Shown in pieces: positions 11,914 through 23,000 of a stretch of DNA of 64,000 nucleotides. A model generated the notes under the pieces. It was given only the letters and a program-made list of their open reading frames with translations. It ran no database searches and was not told the DNA's origin. Position 1 is the stretch's first letter; each line of letters opens with the position of its first letter. Both the position numbers and the translations under genes were made by a program. The stretch is from Diphasiastrum complanatum (Eukaryota > Streptophyta > Lycopodiopsida > Lycopodiales > Lycopodiaceae): positions 20,187,861 to 20,251,860 of the forward strand of contig CM055102.1 in assembly GCA_029204225.1 (NCBI GenBank). Reading direction: 5' to 3'.

Positions 11914-11931
11914 TGTACTTGGCTCTGATAC
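11914..11931 (-). other. tRNA-Met primer-binding site, minus strand
   Basis: Plus-strand 'CTTGGCTCTGATACCATA' reverse-complements to TATGGTATCAGAGCCAAG. The core TGGTATCAGAGC is the classical plant initiator tRNA-Met primer-binding site. It implies a minus-oriented LTR element whose 5' LTR lies to the right (from about 11932). Confidence 0.75.
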
Positions 11932-12750
11932 CATATGAAAATCTGCAAAATAGGACCAATAATGGATCCTAAAATGATCCACAAGAGGGATTGGATGTTA
12001 GATACAATTTATCTATCAATTTACACAAGATTTAGATCAATCTCGATCAATTCTAGGCATAAAAATCTAACAAGAACAACCATTAATGAAGGTAAATGTA
12101 CTTGATGGTTTCACACGGCCTGTCAGAGTACGGACTCCAACCTAAAAACAAGTTACACTATGATAGAAACTCAAATCAATCAAAACAATTGAAGACAAAT
12201 GGAGAGATTGACACAAAATTGCTTCCAAAATCAAGATTGGTGTTTCATGTTAATTATGGCCAAATATGCCTCTATATATACATTTCTTGGAGCTCATGGC
12301 ACTGATCATGCATCAGATCTCACACGTGTGAGGATGCTTTGTCATATGATGAATCATCATACAAAATTGACACTTGGATCAAACTTTCTATTTTGAGCAC
12401 TTTCGGTCCATTTTCCTACTATATGGAGAACTACCAACAAACCTTCTAGAAGTCAAATCTCGCATATTTCAGCCTTTTCCACACGTGTGAGTAGACCTCT
12501 ACACATGGGATGTGACACCTAATCTAATGATGTGGCTCATGCAATCAATAGATCGATGCCATGTGTCATATGACTAGAAAACTAGATTTTGGCCTTTTTA
12601 GCCACTAGAACTTGAATAAAATCAAATGTACAATCTATATGATTATGGTACATGACAAGTACATTTATTTCACACATGGGAACAGGCTCCACACATGTGT
12701 AATCATCGTATATACATAGATTTGGCCTTGACCAAGCATAATTTTTGCAT
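11932..12750 (-). repeat. presumed LTR region of a minus-oriented element
   Basis: This follows the minus-strand primer-binding site, so by position it should begin with an LTR. I could not find the far boundary. The palindrome ACACGTGTG recurs here (12321-12330, 12481-12490), with a related ACACATGTGT at 12691. Confidence 0.35.
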
Positions 12751-12753
12751 TTT

Positions 12754-13083
12754 TCACAAATAAATCTTTAAAAGAAAATCGTAAAATCCTAAAAATGATT
12801 TAATTTGTCTAACAATTTTTGAAATCGGCCATTCAACCACTATCTTGATTTTATCCTCGTCAATCTTGATCTCATAAGCAGTGATCTTATGATCGAGATA
12901 AACCAGGTCAAAGAATTCACACTTGGATTCTTTAGTGTAGAGTAACTCTTGGCGGAGTTTCATCAAGACAATTCTCAAGTGTTCTATGTGTTCTTCAAAG
13001 GTCATACTGTAGAAGAGAATATCACCTAGAAAACTACGAAAAACTTTCCCAAATATGGACGAAACAAATCACTCCTCATTTGC
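12754..13083 (-). pseudogene. Ty3/gypsy reverse transcriptase fragment
   Basis: On the minus strand 'MRSDLFRPYLGKFFVVF' leads into 'LGDILFYSMTFEEHIEHL', the gypsy catalytic region ('RpyLgkFvvVFlDDILIYSkt.eeH..HL'). The first catalytic Asp of the DD pair is Gly here. It continues as 'LLYTKESKCEFF' and 'KIKIVVEWPISK', then 'IKSFLGF'. Compare 'LYAKESKCEFFQTRLKYLGH' in the element at 44-49 kb. Only the palm/thumb part is present. Confidence 0.8.
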
Positions 13084-13359
13084 TGGAATATTGTTAACCT
13101 ATTGAATGATTGAAAACTATTCCTTGTGATTGACTCCACAAATCGAGTAGCATCAACATGAAGAAAGCACAAAATACTTGTTACTTTGATCCAATTGATA
13201 AGAGATGATCACAACTCGGATTTTGAAGCTAAAAAGCCTGTAAATCAAAAACCATTAGATCGTTCCTCACTCAAATTGATCAAACATTGAAGGTACTAAT
13301 CAGAGATTATGTCTAGATAGCAATCAATGCTTGAATTGCATCAAAATCTATAATTCTAG

Positions 13360-13590
13360 CCATAGTTGCATCGAACCATGATTCGAACCTTTGAACCGTT
13401 AGGGGCCGATTCGAACCGGAAACCGGTTCAAACCAATTCAAACCGTTATATGGCCCCTCAACCAAAAAAACAAAGAACAAAAAGAAAACGGTACGAACCG
13501 TTTCCCGATTCGAACCTAGCTAGCCGGTTCGAATCGAGACGAATCAGCTAGGCCGTTTCAAATCGGCATGTAACCTTGATTCTAGCATGA
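13360..13590. mobile_element. small GGTTCGAA-rich element (MITE-like)
   Basis: About 220 bp are packed with variants of GGTTCGAA/AACCGGTT in both orientations ('gattcgaacc', 'gaaccggaaaccggttc', 'gccggttcgaatcgag'). Flanking words are 'attctagccatagttgcat' on the left and 'catgtaaccttgattctag' on the right, which are loosely inverted. That suggests a foldback or MITE-type element. No target duplication is certain. Confidence 0.45.
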
Positions 13591-13608
13591 ATTAAAGCTC
13601 ATTTCTTG

Positions 13609-13627
13609 GAATGGCTTTGATACCATG
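13609..13627 (-). other. second minus-strand primer-binding-site-like sequence
   Basis: Plus 'AATGGCTTTGATACCATG' reverse-complements to CATGGTATCAAAGCCATT, a one-base variant of the tRNA-Met site seen at 11920. It implies another minus-oriented LTR start to its right; its LTR was not delimited. Confidence 0.55.
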
Positions 13628-13829
13628 TCAAAAATGCAACAAAATAATCTCATTTGATCCTAGAAATGATGGAGAAAGCACCTACTTAAGATTCAATCAA
13701 GATCTAGAAGCTAGATTACTAATCAATACATTCATTTCTAGTTTATCTTTGTTTGAACTCCATGAATTAGCTCCAAAACCAAACTCTTCACACGTGTGAG
13801 TGTACGGCATGTTGATGCATGTGTACTAT

Positions 13830-14660
13830 ATCTACACCTCCAAACTCATCCAATAATCACAAAAAATCATATGCCAATAGTATTCATCAATCAAATCATA
13901 GACTCCAACTAGTCAAGAAGAAAAATCTCAATTTTGCTCATAATCGAATGGAAATCCCATCACATATTTACACATGTAGAGCTCGGATCTGAGCATATTA
14001 GGGCTTCTATGCATTCATCATATCCTAACCGCAACATCTAACCTAAAGATCCACTTGATCCACCCTAATTAGGGCAATACCTTAAGATCCAAAAATAATG
14101 AGAAAATTGCTATTTTAAGCTCCTATTTTTTCTCTACCCTATCCCATGCACTCTTTGGCCATATTCCAAAGGTATATCATTCCGAAGCTAGGTTAATGAT
14201 TTGACTTAGAATAAGGTATCATATGCTTGTGACATCTCGCAACATGGCCTCAAAGTCATTTACAAGTGAAAATTATACAAACTAGCTTGTAATATTTTAA
14301 CAAGATTAGGATTATGTCAAATCCCATATGCAGGACATGATTAACAAATATAAAAGTCATATCTTATATTGTCTAAACGATATTATCGAACAACATCTTA
14401 GTTGTAGTCATCACATCAATTGATCCTTGTCGACATCTTTTGTTATTTCACCGCTAAGCTTATAGATATATAACATTGTAACTCATACTATGCCACGAAT
14501 TAAGATTCATGAGTTCAAGACATAATTCAGCTCATTTAAGTATCAATTGCTAGTGTAATATACCAGTTACTGTATTGAGCCGGGTTGTTTATCAAAGCTA
14601 TAATCACAAGAATTTAATTATAATCACAGTATAAGAAAATCAATGAAATCATAGTATGAG
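13830..14660. other. AT-rich intergenic stretch
   Basis: Nothing supportable seen on either strand. Confidence 0.35.
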
Positions 14661-14668
14661 TTAAAAAA

Positions 14669-14752
14669 GTGTGTGCGCGCGCACGCAAGCATGTGTGCAT
14701 ATATATCTGTGTGCATGTGCATGCATGCGCGCGTGCGCGTGCATGTGTGTAC
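14669..14752. repeat. alternating purine-pyrimidine tract (GC/GT/AT)
   Basis: About 80 bp of nearly uninterrupted purine-pyrimidine alternation: 'GTGTGCGCGCGCACGC', 'ATGTGTGCATATATAT', 'GTGTGCATGTGCATGCATGC' and 'GCGCGTGCGCGTGCATGTGT'. Alternating CG/CA/TG steps are the classic Z-DNA-forming pattern, and the stretch also contains perfect self-complementary runs. It lies directly after LINE RT codons on the minus strand. Confidence 0.85.
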
Positions 14753-15420
14753 CACCTCGTTAGTATATATAATAAAAAGATTATTATAGCCTCCATTGTC
14801 AACTCTGTGTTCTAAGAATTTTGCTAAATAGCTTTGAAGTTCATCAACAAAAATGGCCAACAATTAGGAGAAATTGGCATCAATGAAAGACACTAACATT
14901 GCTTACAACTTTCTTTGAATGAGAAGATGAACTCCACTAATGTTTTCTCATACAACAATCTATGTACTAAAACTCTAATATCATGGGCAACATTTATTTA
15001 GCCTTCCATTCCATCCCATAGTCCATATCTACATATAGAATCAAAGGCTTTTTTAAAATCAACACGACAAAGGTATAACTAATATCCATAACCCTTGGCA
15101 CTTTCAAAAATAGTTTTGAGTTTGATGAGGTGTGCTTTAGACAGAGCTTGCATCACAACCTTGGTATCATTAGAGCTATGTTTCACCCCAATATAGTTTG
15201 GTAAAGTAATTGCCAATTTGAATGGTGAGATAAAGTGATCTATCCTTATCGCCACCTTTGAAAATAAAAACTACTTCATTGATTTGCCAAAGCATGGGTA
15301 ACGCCCTCATGGATTGCTTTGTTGACCATTACTAGATACTTTCGACTATCAAATCGCCTCCCTAGGAGACCATTCTTGTCCTTTGCACTTCCATTTGCTA
15401 TTCAATTTAGACCATCATAA
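14753..15420 (-). pseudogene. non-LTR (LINE) reverse transcriptase remnant
   Basis: Minus-strand frames give, in order, 'NEVVFIFKGGDKDRSLYLTI' (RT block 1-2, 'i.lifKkGdk.dp.nYR.I'), 'YFTKLYW', 'VDFKKAFDSICRYGLWDGME' (the catalytic 'vDfkKAFDtv.r..LW' block), 'VLVHRLLYEKT' and 'AIFVDELQSYLAKFLE' ('LF.lfiDeL...l'). The expected F/YADD block is not reached, because the frame runs into the alternating tract at 14669-14752. Several stops and frameshifts are present. The wording is closer to jockey/CR1-like LINEs than to typical plant L1, but that is an impression only. Confidence 0.75.
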
Positions 15421-15429
15421 ATGTCTTTA

Positions 15430-15722
15430 CTTTTAAAAAAAAAAACTCCCACATAGGCCTAAATGATTAAAGTAGTTTTCAAGTCACAAAAGTTGTCATC
15501 AAAGTGAAAGATATCACTAGCTCATATATTACCAACAGAATTTTCAAACTTTTTGAGTTTGTGCCAGAAAAAAATTGTATTATCGATATAAGCCACTCTA
15601 TTTGTTCAATATGTTCCTACTTTGTAAAGGATTCCTTGAAATGTGTCCTTGTATTTATGGAATGCATTAGTCGCGAAAAATAGTAAACTTGGTCATAAAA
15701 AAGGTGATCACACGAGAGCGAG

Positions 15723-15760
<38 letters not shown>

Positions 15761-17010
15761 TGGTCTCCACTTTGGGAGAGGGGAAAGGAAACTAGTATGG
15801 CCTCCACTCTTTTAGAAAGGGTGAACTAGGTATTTTGGTAACATCACTCATCCTTTACATAAGTGAATCAATTCCCCAATGACTTTTCAATTGCGTCATC
15901 CTAACATAAAAATGGCTCAGCCTAATGGCTATGGAAACCATCCTATTTAATTCTCATTAATTCCTACTAGAGTTCAAACCTGTCAATGTGCCCTTACTCT
16001 ATTCATAAAACGTCCAAAAGGGGTTCAAGATTCGTTGGCCCCGAATTTTGAGTGAGTTCCTACCTATTATGCTTACCTCTCGAGTGTCCTTTTTTCATCA
16101 ACTTTGTCCCTCCATCTCCCATCAACTTTCTCCCTCCATCTCAAATCTCAAGTGCCTTTTTCTATAAAGATCTTGGTGTAGCTACTCTAGGCAGTACTTA
16201 TGAAAGTTTGCCCTATATTAATTAAACCTCTTGTTGAAGCCCTTTCGTTTTGAATGGCATTGATGAAGTCTCTTGGTTAAAAGCACCAATGCTTTTTGAG
16301 GTACTTTTGTGATTCAAGGATAATGTTTCATACATAAGATACAAGGTCCATTATTCCAATCTTATTTAAGATTCAGATTGTTGGAGTGGTCATAGGTGCA
16401 TATCCCAACATGATAAATCTTTGTAACTAGGATCACATGTACCCCACATAACAAAGTAGATTGCAATTTTAACCTTATGAAGTTGACCCACAAAAATCTC
16501 TTGATGGGGAGGTGCCGTCATGGCAATAACTCCATTTGTCAAATCAATCCCCGCATCTCTTTCTAACCCTTGCCACATTCCAACAGTGCAAAAAAAAATC
16601 CTAATCTCACATTGGGAGTAGTATAAATAACAATAGTCCCAAAAAAAAAATAGTAGCAATGTTTCTCAATAACCAACTCTCAAAAACAAAGACCTTGAGG
16701 CATACCCCCATAATGCTTGTGAGCAACAAAGACCAAAAATGCAGCCATTCCCTGCTGCCATGTCCATCATTATGGATAAATGGTCTACCCAATGATGCGA
16801 CTGGAGCAACAGAGATGGCATGTGAAGCACCTAAATTGACTGCTAATGTAAAAAATTGTAATTATTTGACTATCTGCAGGCTCAACAACCACTATAAATT
16901 TCCTTATATTATGAGGCCATCCACGGTGAGCTGAAATCAAAAAATTATTATGAAACAAGAAACTACCAAGCGGTAGAACAATTGCAAGATCTGAGAAATG
17001 CCCTGCATAG
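15430..17010. other. 3' flank of TIM44, no gene recognised
   Basis: It contains a (GA)n microsatellite at 15713-15757. A minus-strand ORF at 16390-16659 looks protein-like but was not recognised. Polyadenylation signals for the upstream minus-strand gene would fall near 16900-17015, but none was singled out. Confidence 0.35.
15713..15757. repeat. (GA)n microsatellite
   Basis: GAGCGA units grade into about 16 pure GA units. Confidence 0.95.
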
Positions 17011-17015
17011 GAATT

Positions 17016-20000
17016 TCAAATAATAGCCTGTACTCCTAGTTGTTGCATCTCCCGTAACTGCCACCTTGGATGAAAATCTCCCTCTTCAACCTCCTCAGAC
17101 GAGATTTGTTGCATAGCCCATGCATAATATACAGTGTGTATGTCATCCTGCAGCAAATTGGTAACCTTTATCAGAATCCCCTCACATGAGAAAAAGGAAC
17201 AGAAAAATCTGAACAACAGAAAGTGGACAAAGCTACGAGTGTCAATGCAAAAATCCCACAGACCTTTGCTCCCTCTTTTATGTTACCCTGTTTATCACGT
17301 ACGCAATAAATTTGTTGGGTTCGAAACTACACAGATAAAGAAAAGATGTTGAGCTGATGGTTTAGCGACAATTGAAAATGAAATTTTGAAGATTTATTAT
17401 ACAGCAACGCTACACAGGTTCAACACTTATATGTGATAAATTCCTTTCAAATGCCATATTTGAGTTATACTTGTAATGTATCTAACCAAGCATCACAATG
17501 ACAGCTAAGTTTAGAAATAACTTACTCAATTACAGGCTACTTTTCCAAATATAGGTACAAGCTATCATAATAAACAACAGAATAAAGAGTAACATGTATC
17601 AACTAAAGCAAATAAAAAGTGGATCATGCTGTCATGATGAAGTACAGACTACACACTACTTAGAGTTGACAAAAATAACTATCAGAAACAAAAAGAAGGA
17701 AAGTTTTATTGACTCTACTCGGCAAACTCCAAAAAGGTCCACAGAGAGAGAGAGAGTTACACTTATGATGATGATAGGCACATTGCCAACTAGCTTTATC
17801 TCTTTCACTTCAACATCTGAAATAAAGAGAATCTGTTCAAGAACACCACCGTCATCAAATTGTGAGAAACACATGCTCCTAGAAGTCGGCATTCTGAAAA
17901 CATGCATTCAGAATAAATTTCAAGGCTTTAAAAAATGACACATCAACTTTGACTTGTTATCATCATTGTCCTCAATGCACTATTCACTACCAAAGCAAAA
18001 CCAGTACATGGATATTGACTTGTTATCATCACCACTGTGTACGTAGGATTCACTCACTACTAAAGCGGGTCAAAGCAAATTCTAAGCAACACCAGAAACG
18101 AATTTGAAAATGTGACAGTTTGAAATTGTTTTTTCAATCAGACTCTCAAACAATCTCTCAGGTTAAAAACGCAGGATCAGCCTATTCCACAACACCACTG
18201 CACTGACAGTGGTAGGTTCCCACACATCTAAGGGTTGGAAGATAAACCACCATCTTCGACAGGTGGTGGTATCAACCACCCTCAACACTAGATGGTTGGT
18301 GCACCATGACTGACTGCTCAGTCATGGTGCAGAATACATTAATCCAAAAAGGAGTGCACGCTGTAAGAGAAATCTCTAAACCCGTCAACTCTTACCGTGT
18401 CCAAGCAACTGTAATCGATTACAAGATGCTTATAGGTTTAAAATAAAGCTCGTGATCTTTAAGCTTGTAGCAATGCTTATCAATTTTGATTTACACATTT
18501 TCTTTTTATTTCAACAGCCTTTGGCCTGGGTATCTTCTGCCCACGCGTGAGCGGGGAATGGAACCTGGGTGGGCAACCCCAAACCAAGCACACTTCACCA
18601 GCTCCATAAACATGGGCCAATAATATGCTTAGAAATTCGAGATGTAGCCCATGACCATTAGGATGTAAACTCCAAAAATACTTGATTCAACCACCAACTC
18701 TCTATCGTATTAAAGATGATGTCCAGAAAATAGATAAAGGGCCATCCTGGGTGGATACATTTAGAGTCTGCGTGCAGCTTCTACCATCCTGGAAATCTAA
18801 CCTTTTTAGTTTTTTACTCCTACCCAAGCAAAAACTTGGTGTCCTTGCGTCCATTGCCTGGCTACAATAACCAGCCATCATTGATGCATATGGTCGAATA
18901 TCCCAATGGTACACTCTTCAGTGACGGCCTCGCAAGGGGCATGACACAAGTCTAGCGTTATCGACATGTTTGTAAAATCTTGGAAGCCGCGACCTGTTCC
19001 ATCAGGGTACTGGCAGCAGATGCCGTACGGCGGCCTGGTAGCGGGTAGGTAGCCTTTTTAGGTTGGGGGGGGGGGGGGGGGGGGGGGTTTACCCCTCGCA
19101 TTACGCTTTGAGATCCGCAGCCTGCAGCTGCAGCGCCAGCATACCAGTGCGACTGCAGGCTGGGCGGGTTGTTTTTTTTTTAAATCATTTTAAAAAGGGG
19201 GGGGAGGGAATTGTACTTTCTCCTCCCCTTGTTAATCTATTGAGGTGACTGCTGGGGAGAGGAGGCAACTCGCTTCCCCACGGCCCCACTTACTCCTATT
19301 CTTCAAAGAAAGCTTTGAAAGAAAAGCTTTGTTGAAAGCATAGTTACTTAAACTTTGAAAGAAAAGTTCAAACTTAATTTCTATTGTAAAACTACAAGCT
19401 CTAAGTTGAAAAGTATATTAGAGCCTATGAATCTTAGTTAAAAGATTAAACCAAGTTGCCTGTCCTTTCAAGTTCGTACTTCTCTCCTCCCACTATATAC
19501 CTACAAATCTCCAAGGTTTGGGAGAGTGAGGTACGTAAGGGAAAAGAGGTGGGAGAAGGGACTTAACTAAGTTTAAAATCCATTTGAAATCCATGGGCCA
19601 TGTGGCACCATTTTATGGCCCCACATGGTATGAAAGGCCTAGAAGGGACAAATGGGACCTTTTTTTGGGCCCCACTTGTCCTTTTTGCATCAGGAAGGAG
19701 AGGAGCTTTGGGGAGGGGATAAAGGAAGTACGTTCACTTTCCTCTACTCCATTCTCAAAGTTGTTTGTAGAGTTTTTTAGTGCTCAAGTTTACTTGTTTT
19801 CTTGAGCCCTTCTTCTCTAGTTATCAATTTTTAACGGTTCTGATACCGTTCTTCTCCGTTTTTTCTCAAGCTTCTAGCTACATACGGCTTTTGCCATGGA
19901 CACTCCTATGGGAGAAACAAGAGCTCCAAGTCCCGTCGGGACTGATATGGAGACTATGACGCATGCAATTAATTTGTTGCAGCAACAGATTGTTGACATG

Positions 20001-23000
20001 CGGGCTAAGCATGAACGGGCGGAGGCCGAAATGTGGGCTATGGCCCTTGGCAAGCACTCCTCAACCCGATGTTTACTCTCGAGTTTTTCACCAAAGAGAA
20101 CAAGGATAGACACCAGGATGTGGTCTTAGCTGGTTGGATCGATGGACTTCACATTTTTCCATGCACGATCTACCAGATAGCTCGCGGATTGCTAACGACA
20201 TCATGTTTTTACATGGTAAGGCGTACTTGTGGTGGCAGGATCTTAAAGATCAAGCCACGGTCCCAACTACTTGGGATGATTTCCAGGTAGCCTTTAAGGC
20301 CGCCTTTATGCCTGTCCTTGACGATTTTGAATATTATCGTCGATTTGCAACTTTGCAAATCGGGACAAAACCATTGGATGTCTACTTGCAGATTTCCAAG
20401 AGGGAGCATCGCGGTTTCTTAGCTGCATAGACATAGTGCTCCTTAAGCTGCATTTCATATTGAGCGACCCACAAAGAGCAGCAAAGGTCGGAATCCAAAG
20501 ACAAACCCTCTACGGGCCCTCCTTTCAAAAAGGGCAAGGAGCGCATTGTTGACAAAGCTTCCCCTTCGTAAAAGAAAAAGAAGCGCCCTCGGTTGGAGAG
20601 AGCTGACTCTGATAAGGCCAAAAGCAACGAGTTGTGTTTCTCCTGCATGGAGAAGGGGCATGTTAGAAATAAATGACTATGCTAAAGTTAATCCATAGGT
20701 TACTTTGACCCAAAAGGTCGAGATTTGTGTAACCATGGGTATTTAGTTATTTAGGCCATCTTAAGTTTGTTTTAAGTTCAGTTGGACCCAATTTTGGTCA
20801 TGTACTGACTCGTGGGTCCTTAGGGGTCTAATTTTGTTTAGGGGCCCTATCTTGACTTTTGGGGGTGCCCTACATTTAATAAGTGGTTAACCTTAGGGTT
20901 TGGTGGCATTTGGTCACATCTAGGTAAAGTACTTAAATGCTCATTGTGTATTCCATTTTTACAGTTTGGCTAAGCATTGCTCTCCATTGCTCTTGTTTCT
21001 GTTTTCTCTCTCTCTCTCTCTTAGAGTTGGGCTCCCAGCCTCTTCTCTGTTGTTTTCTGTGGAGATTGATTGATAACTAGATCTTGGTGACTTGACTCTT
21101 GCTTTCCTACATGGTATCAGAGCTACCGGATCTGCAGCAAGATTGTTTGTTGGCGCCCTACCAGACGAGGAACTTCTCTGCTTTTTGTTGTGAAATTTCA
21201 GCATCTTGCTGATCTTTTCAAGTGGAGTTTGGATCAACTTTTTTGTCTCTTTTCAGGTTGAAGGAGGGCGGCCATCAGAGATCTTGGAGGAGCAATTTTT
21301 GGCACCCAAAAATCCAAATCTCGAATCTGATTTTTATGCAACCAGTTTTCAACAAGTTTTGTTTGGAGGAGGGCGCCAAAAATCTGCTACTGATTTTTGG
21401 TTGTGTTGTCTCCTTATCTTGCTATTTTTGTTTTCAGGTTTGCATTTGTGTAGGAAGGCACCCAAAATTCAGCAAACCTTATTCAAGGTTAGGTCAACTT
21501 GTGGCTAGAAATTTGCAGATTCTCAGCAAGTAGTAGGCCGCTTTCAACAGCCTTATTGGAGTGTGCGTTGATCACACTATTTGGCTTCCTAATTGGATTT
21601 CAGTGTAGGCTTCAATCGAAGCTAACCTAATTTTCAAGAAGCTGGCCTTTTTGTGCAGAAAGATAGCCATCTATCCATTATCTTTTGGGCATTTTGGTTG
21701 CAGATTGAAAGACATCTCGTGCTCCTACTTTCAGCTCTTTGTTTGCTGCAAATTTTTGAGTAGATTTGGTTGTGGAAAGGCTCTCTTTCCTATCTACTAC
21801 AAGCTGAAATTATGTTGGAGGTAATGGCTAAAGAATCGGAAGCTATCAGTTCTTTGTTTAGTGAAGATCGGTTGGATGGCACAAACTAGTCCTTGTGGAG
21901 TTACATGATGAAGAATCTTCTCATAGCGAAAGGGCTGTGGGATTTGATCAATGGTGATGAGGAAAGGCCTCCATCTTTGGCACGTCCTACACCTCGTGGA
22001 TCATCATCATCAACATCATCTTCTACATCTTCGGAAGAACAAAAGAAGTGGGATAGAAGGGATGCACATTCTATGGTTGCTCTTGCTGTGAAAAGATCCA
22101 TCTTACCTCATATTAGGTCTTGTAAGACATCTAAAAGTGCATGGGATACACTTTATACTATGTATAGAGTCAAAAATCCAGCAAGAGTGGTGTATCTTAG
22201 AAATCAGCTTTCTTTGTTGAAGATGCAAGAAGGGGATCAAGTGACCAATCACTTGACGAAGATCAAGGATCTTCGTGATTAGCTTCTCGATATTGATGAG
22301 ATAATTGAGGATGCTCAATTTGTTTCCATAACTCTCAACTCATTACCTTCATCTTATCTTCCATTTGTTTCATCTTTGAGTATCTCTCTTAGGGGACTCG
22401 TTACCTTCATCTTATCTTCCATTTGTTTCATCTTTAAGTATCTCTCTTAGGGGACAACAACTCTCCTTTGATGAACTTGTTGGGCTGCTTCTTCAAGAGG
22501 AGCAAACCAGGCAAAACTTTGCGAGTGACACTCAACAAGATCAAGCTTTCTTCACGAAGGGCAAAGGCAAGTCAAAAGGAAAGGGGAAGCCTCCTTCCAA
22601 GGATGAGCAAAAGCCCATTGGAGATACTCAAAAGAAGAAAGGGAAGTGCCACTATTGCAAGAAGTACGTGCATTTCATCAAGGATTGTAAGAAAAAGCTT
22701 GCGAAAGAGAAGAGTAAAGGAATTGATACTAGTGCTTCACTTGCTACTTTGGAGCAAAAGCTTGAAGCTAGTGGTGATCTCTTCAACCAAGACTACGCTT
22801 TTGTGTCTAATATTGCTTCACGCCCATTATTGGGGCCCTTATGTGTACGTGGTCATAATTAATGGTTGTAGGCCTAAACACATGGTGGTGGAGTTGGTTT
22901 GGGTCTATCAATGAGTCATTAGGGAACTAGATGACGTGGCCCAGATAGGCTGCAGAGGTGTCCGGTGAGGTGTCACAGTGCACTACTAGTGGTGCATGGG

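Noticed and set aside
16390-16659. Minus-strand 89-codon ORF with protein-like wording
   Set aside because: No family recognised, no splice context, and it lies in the 3' flank of TIM44; probably chance or an old fragment.
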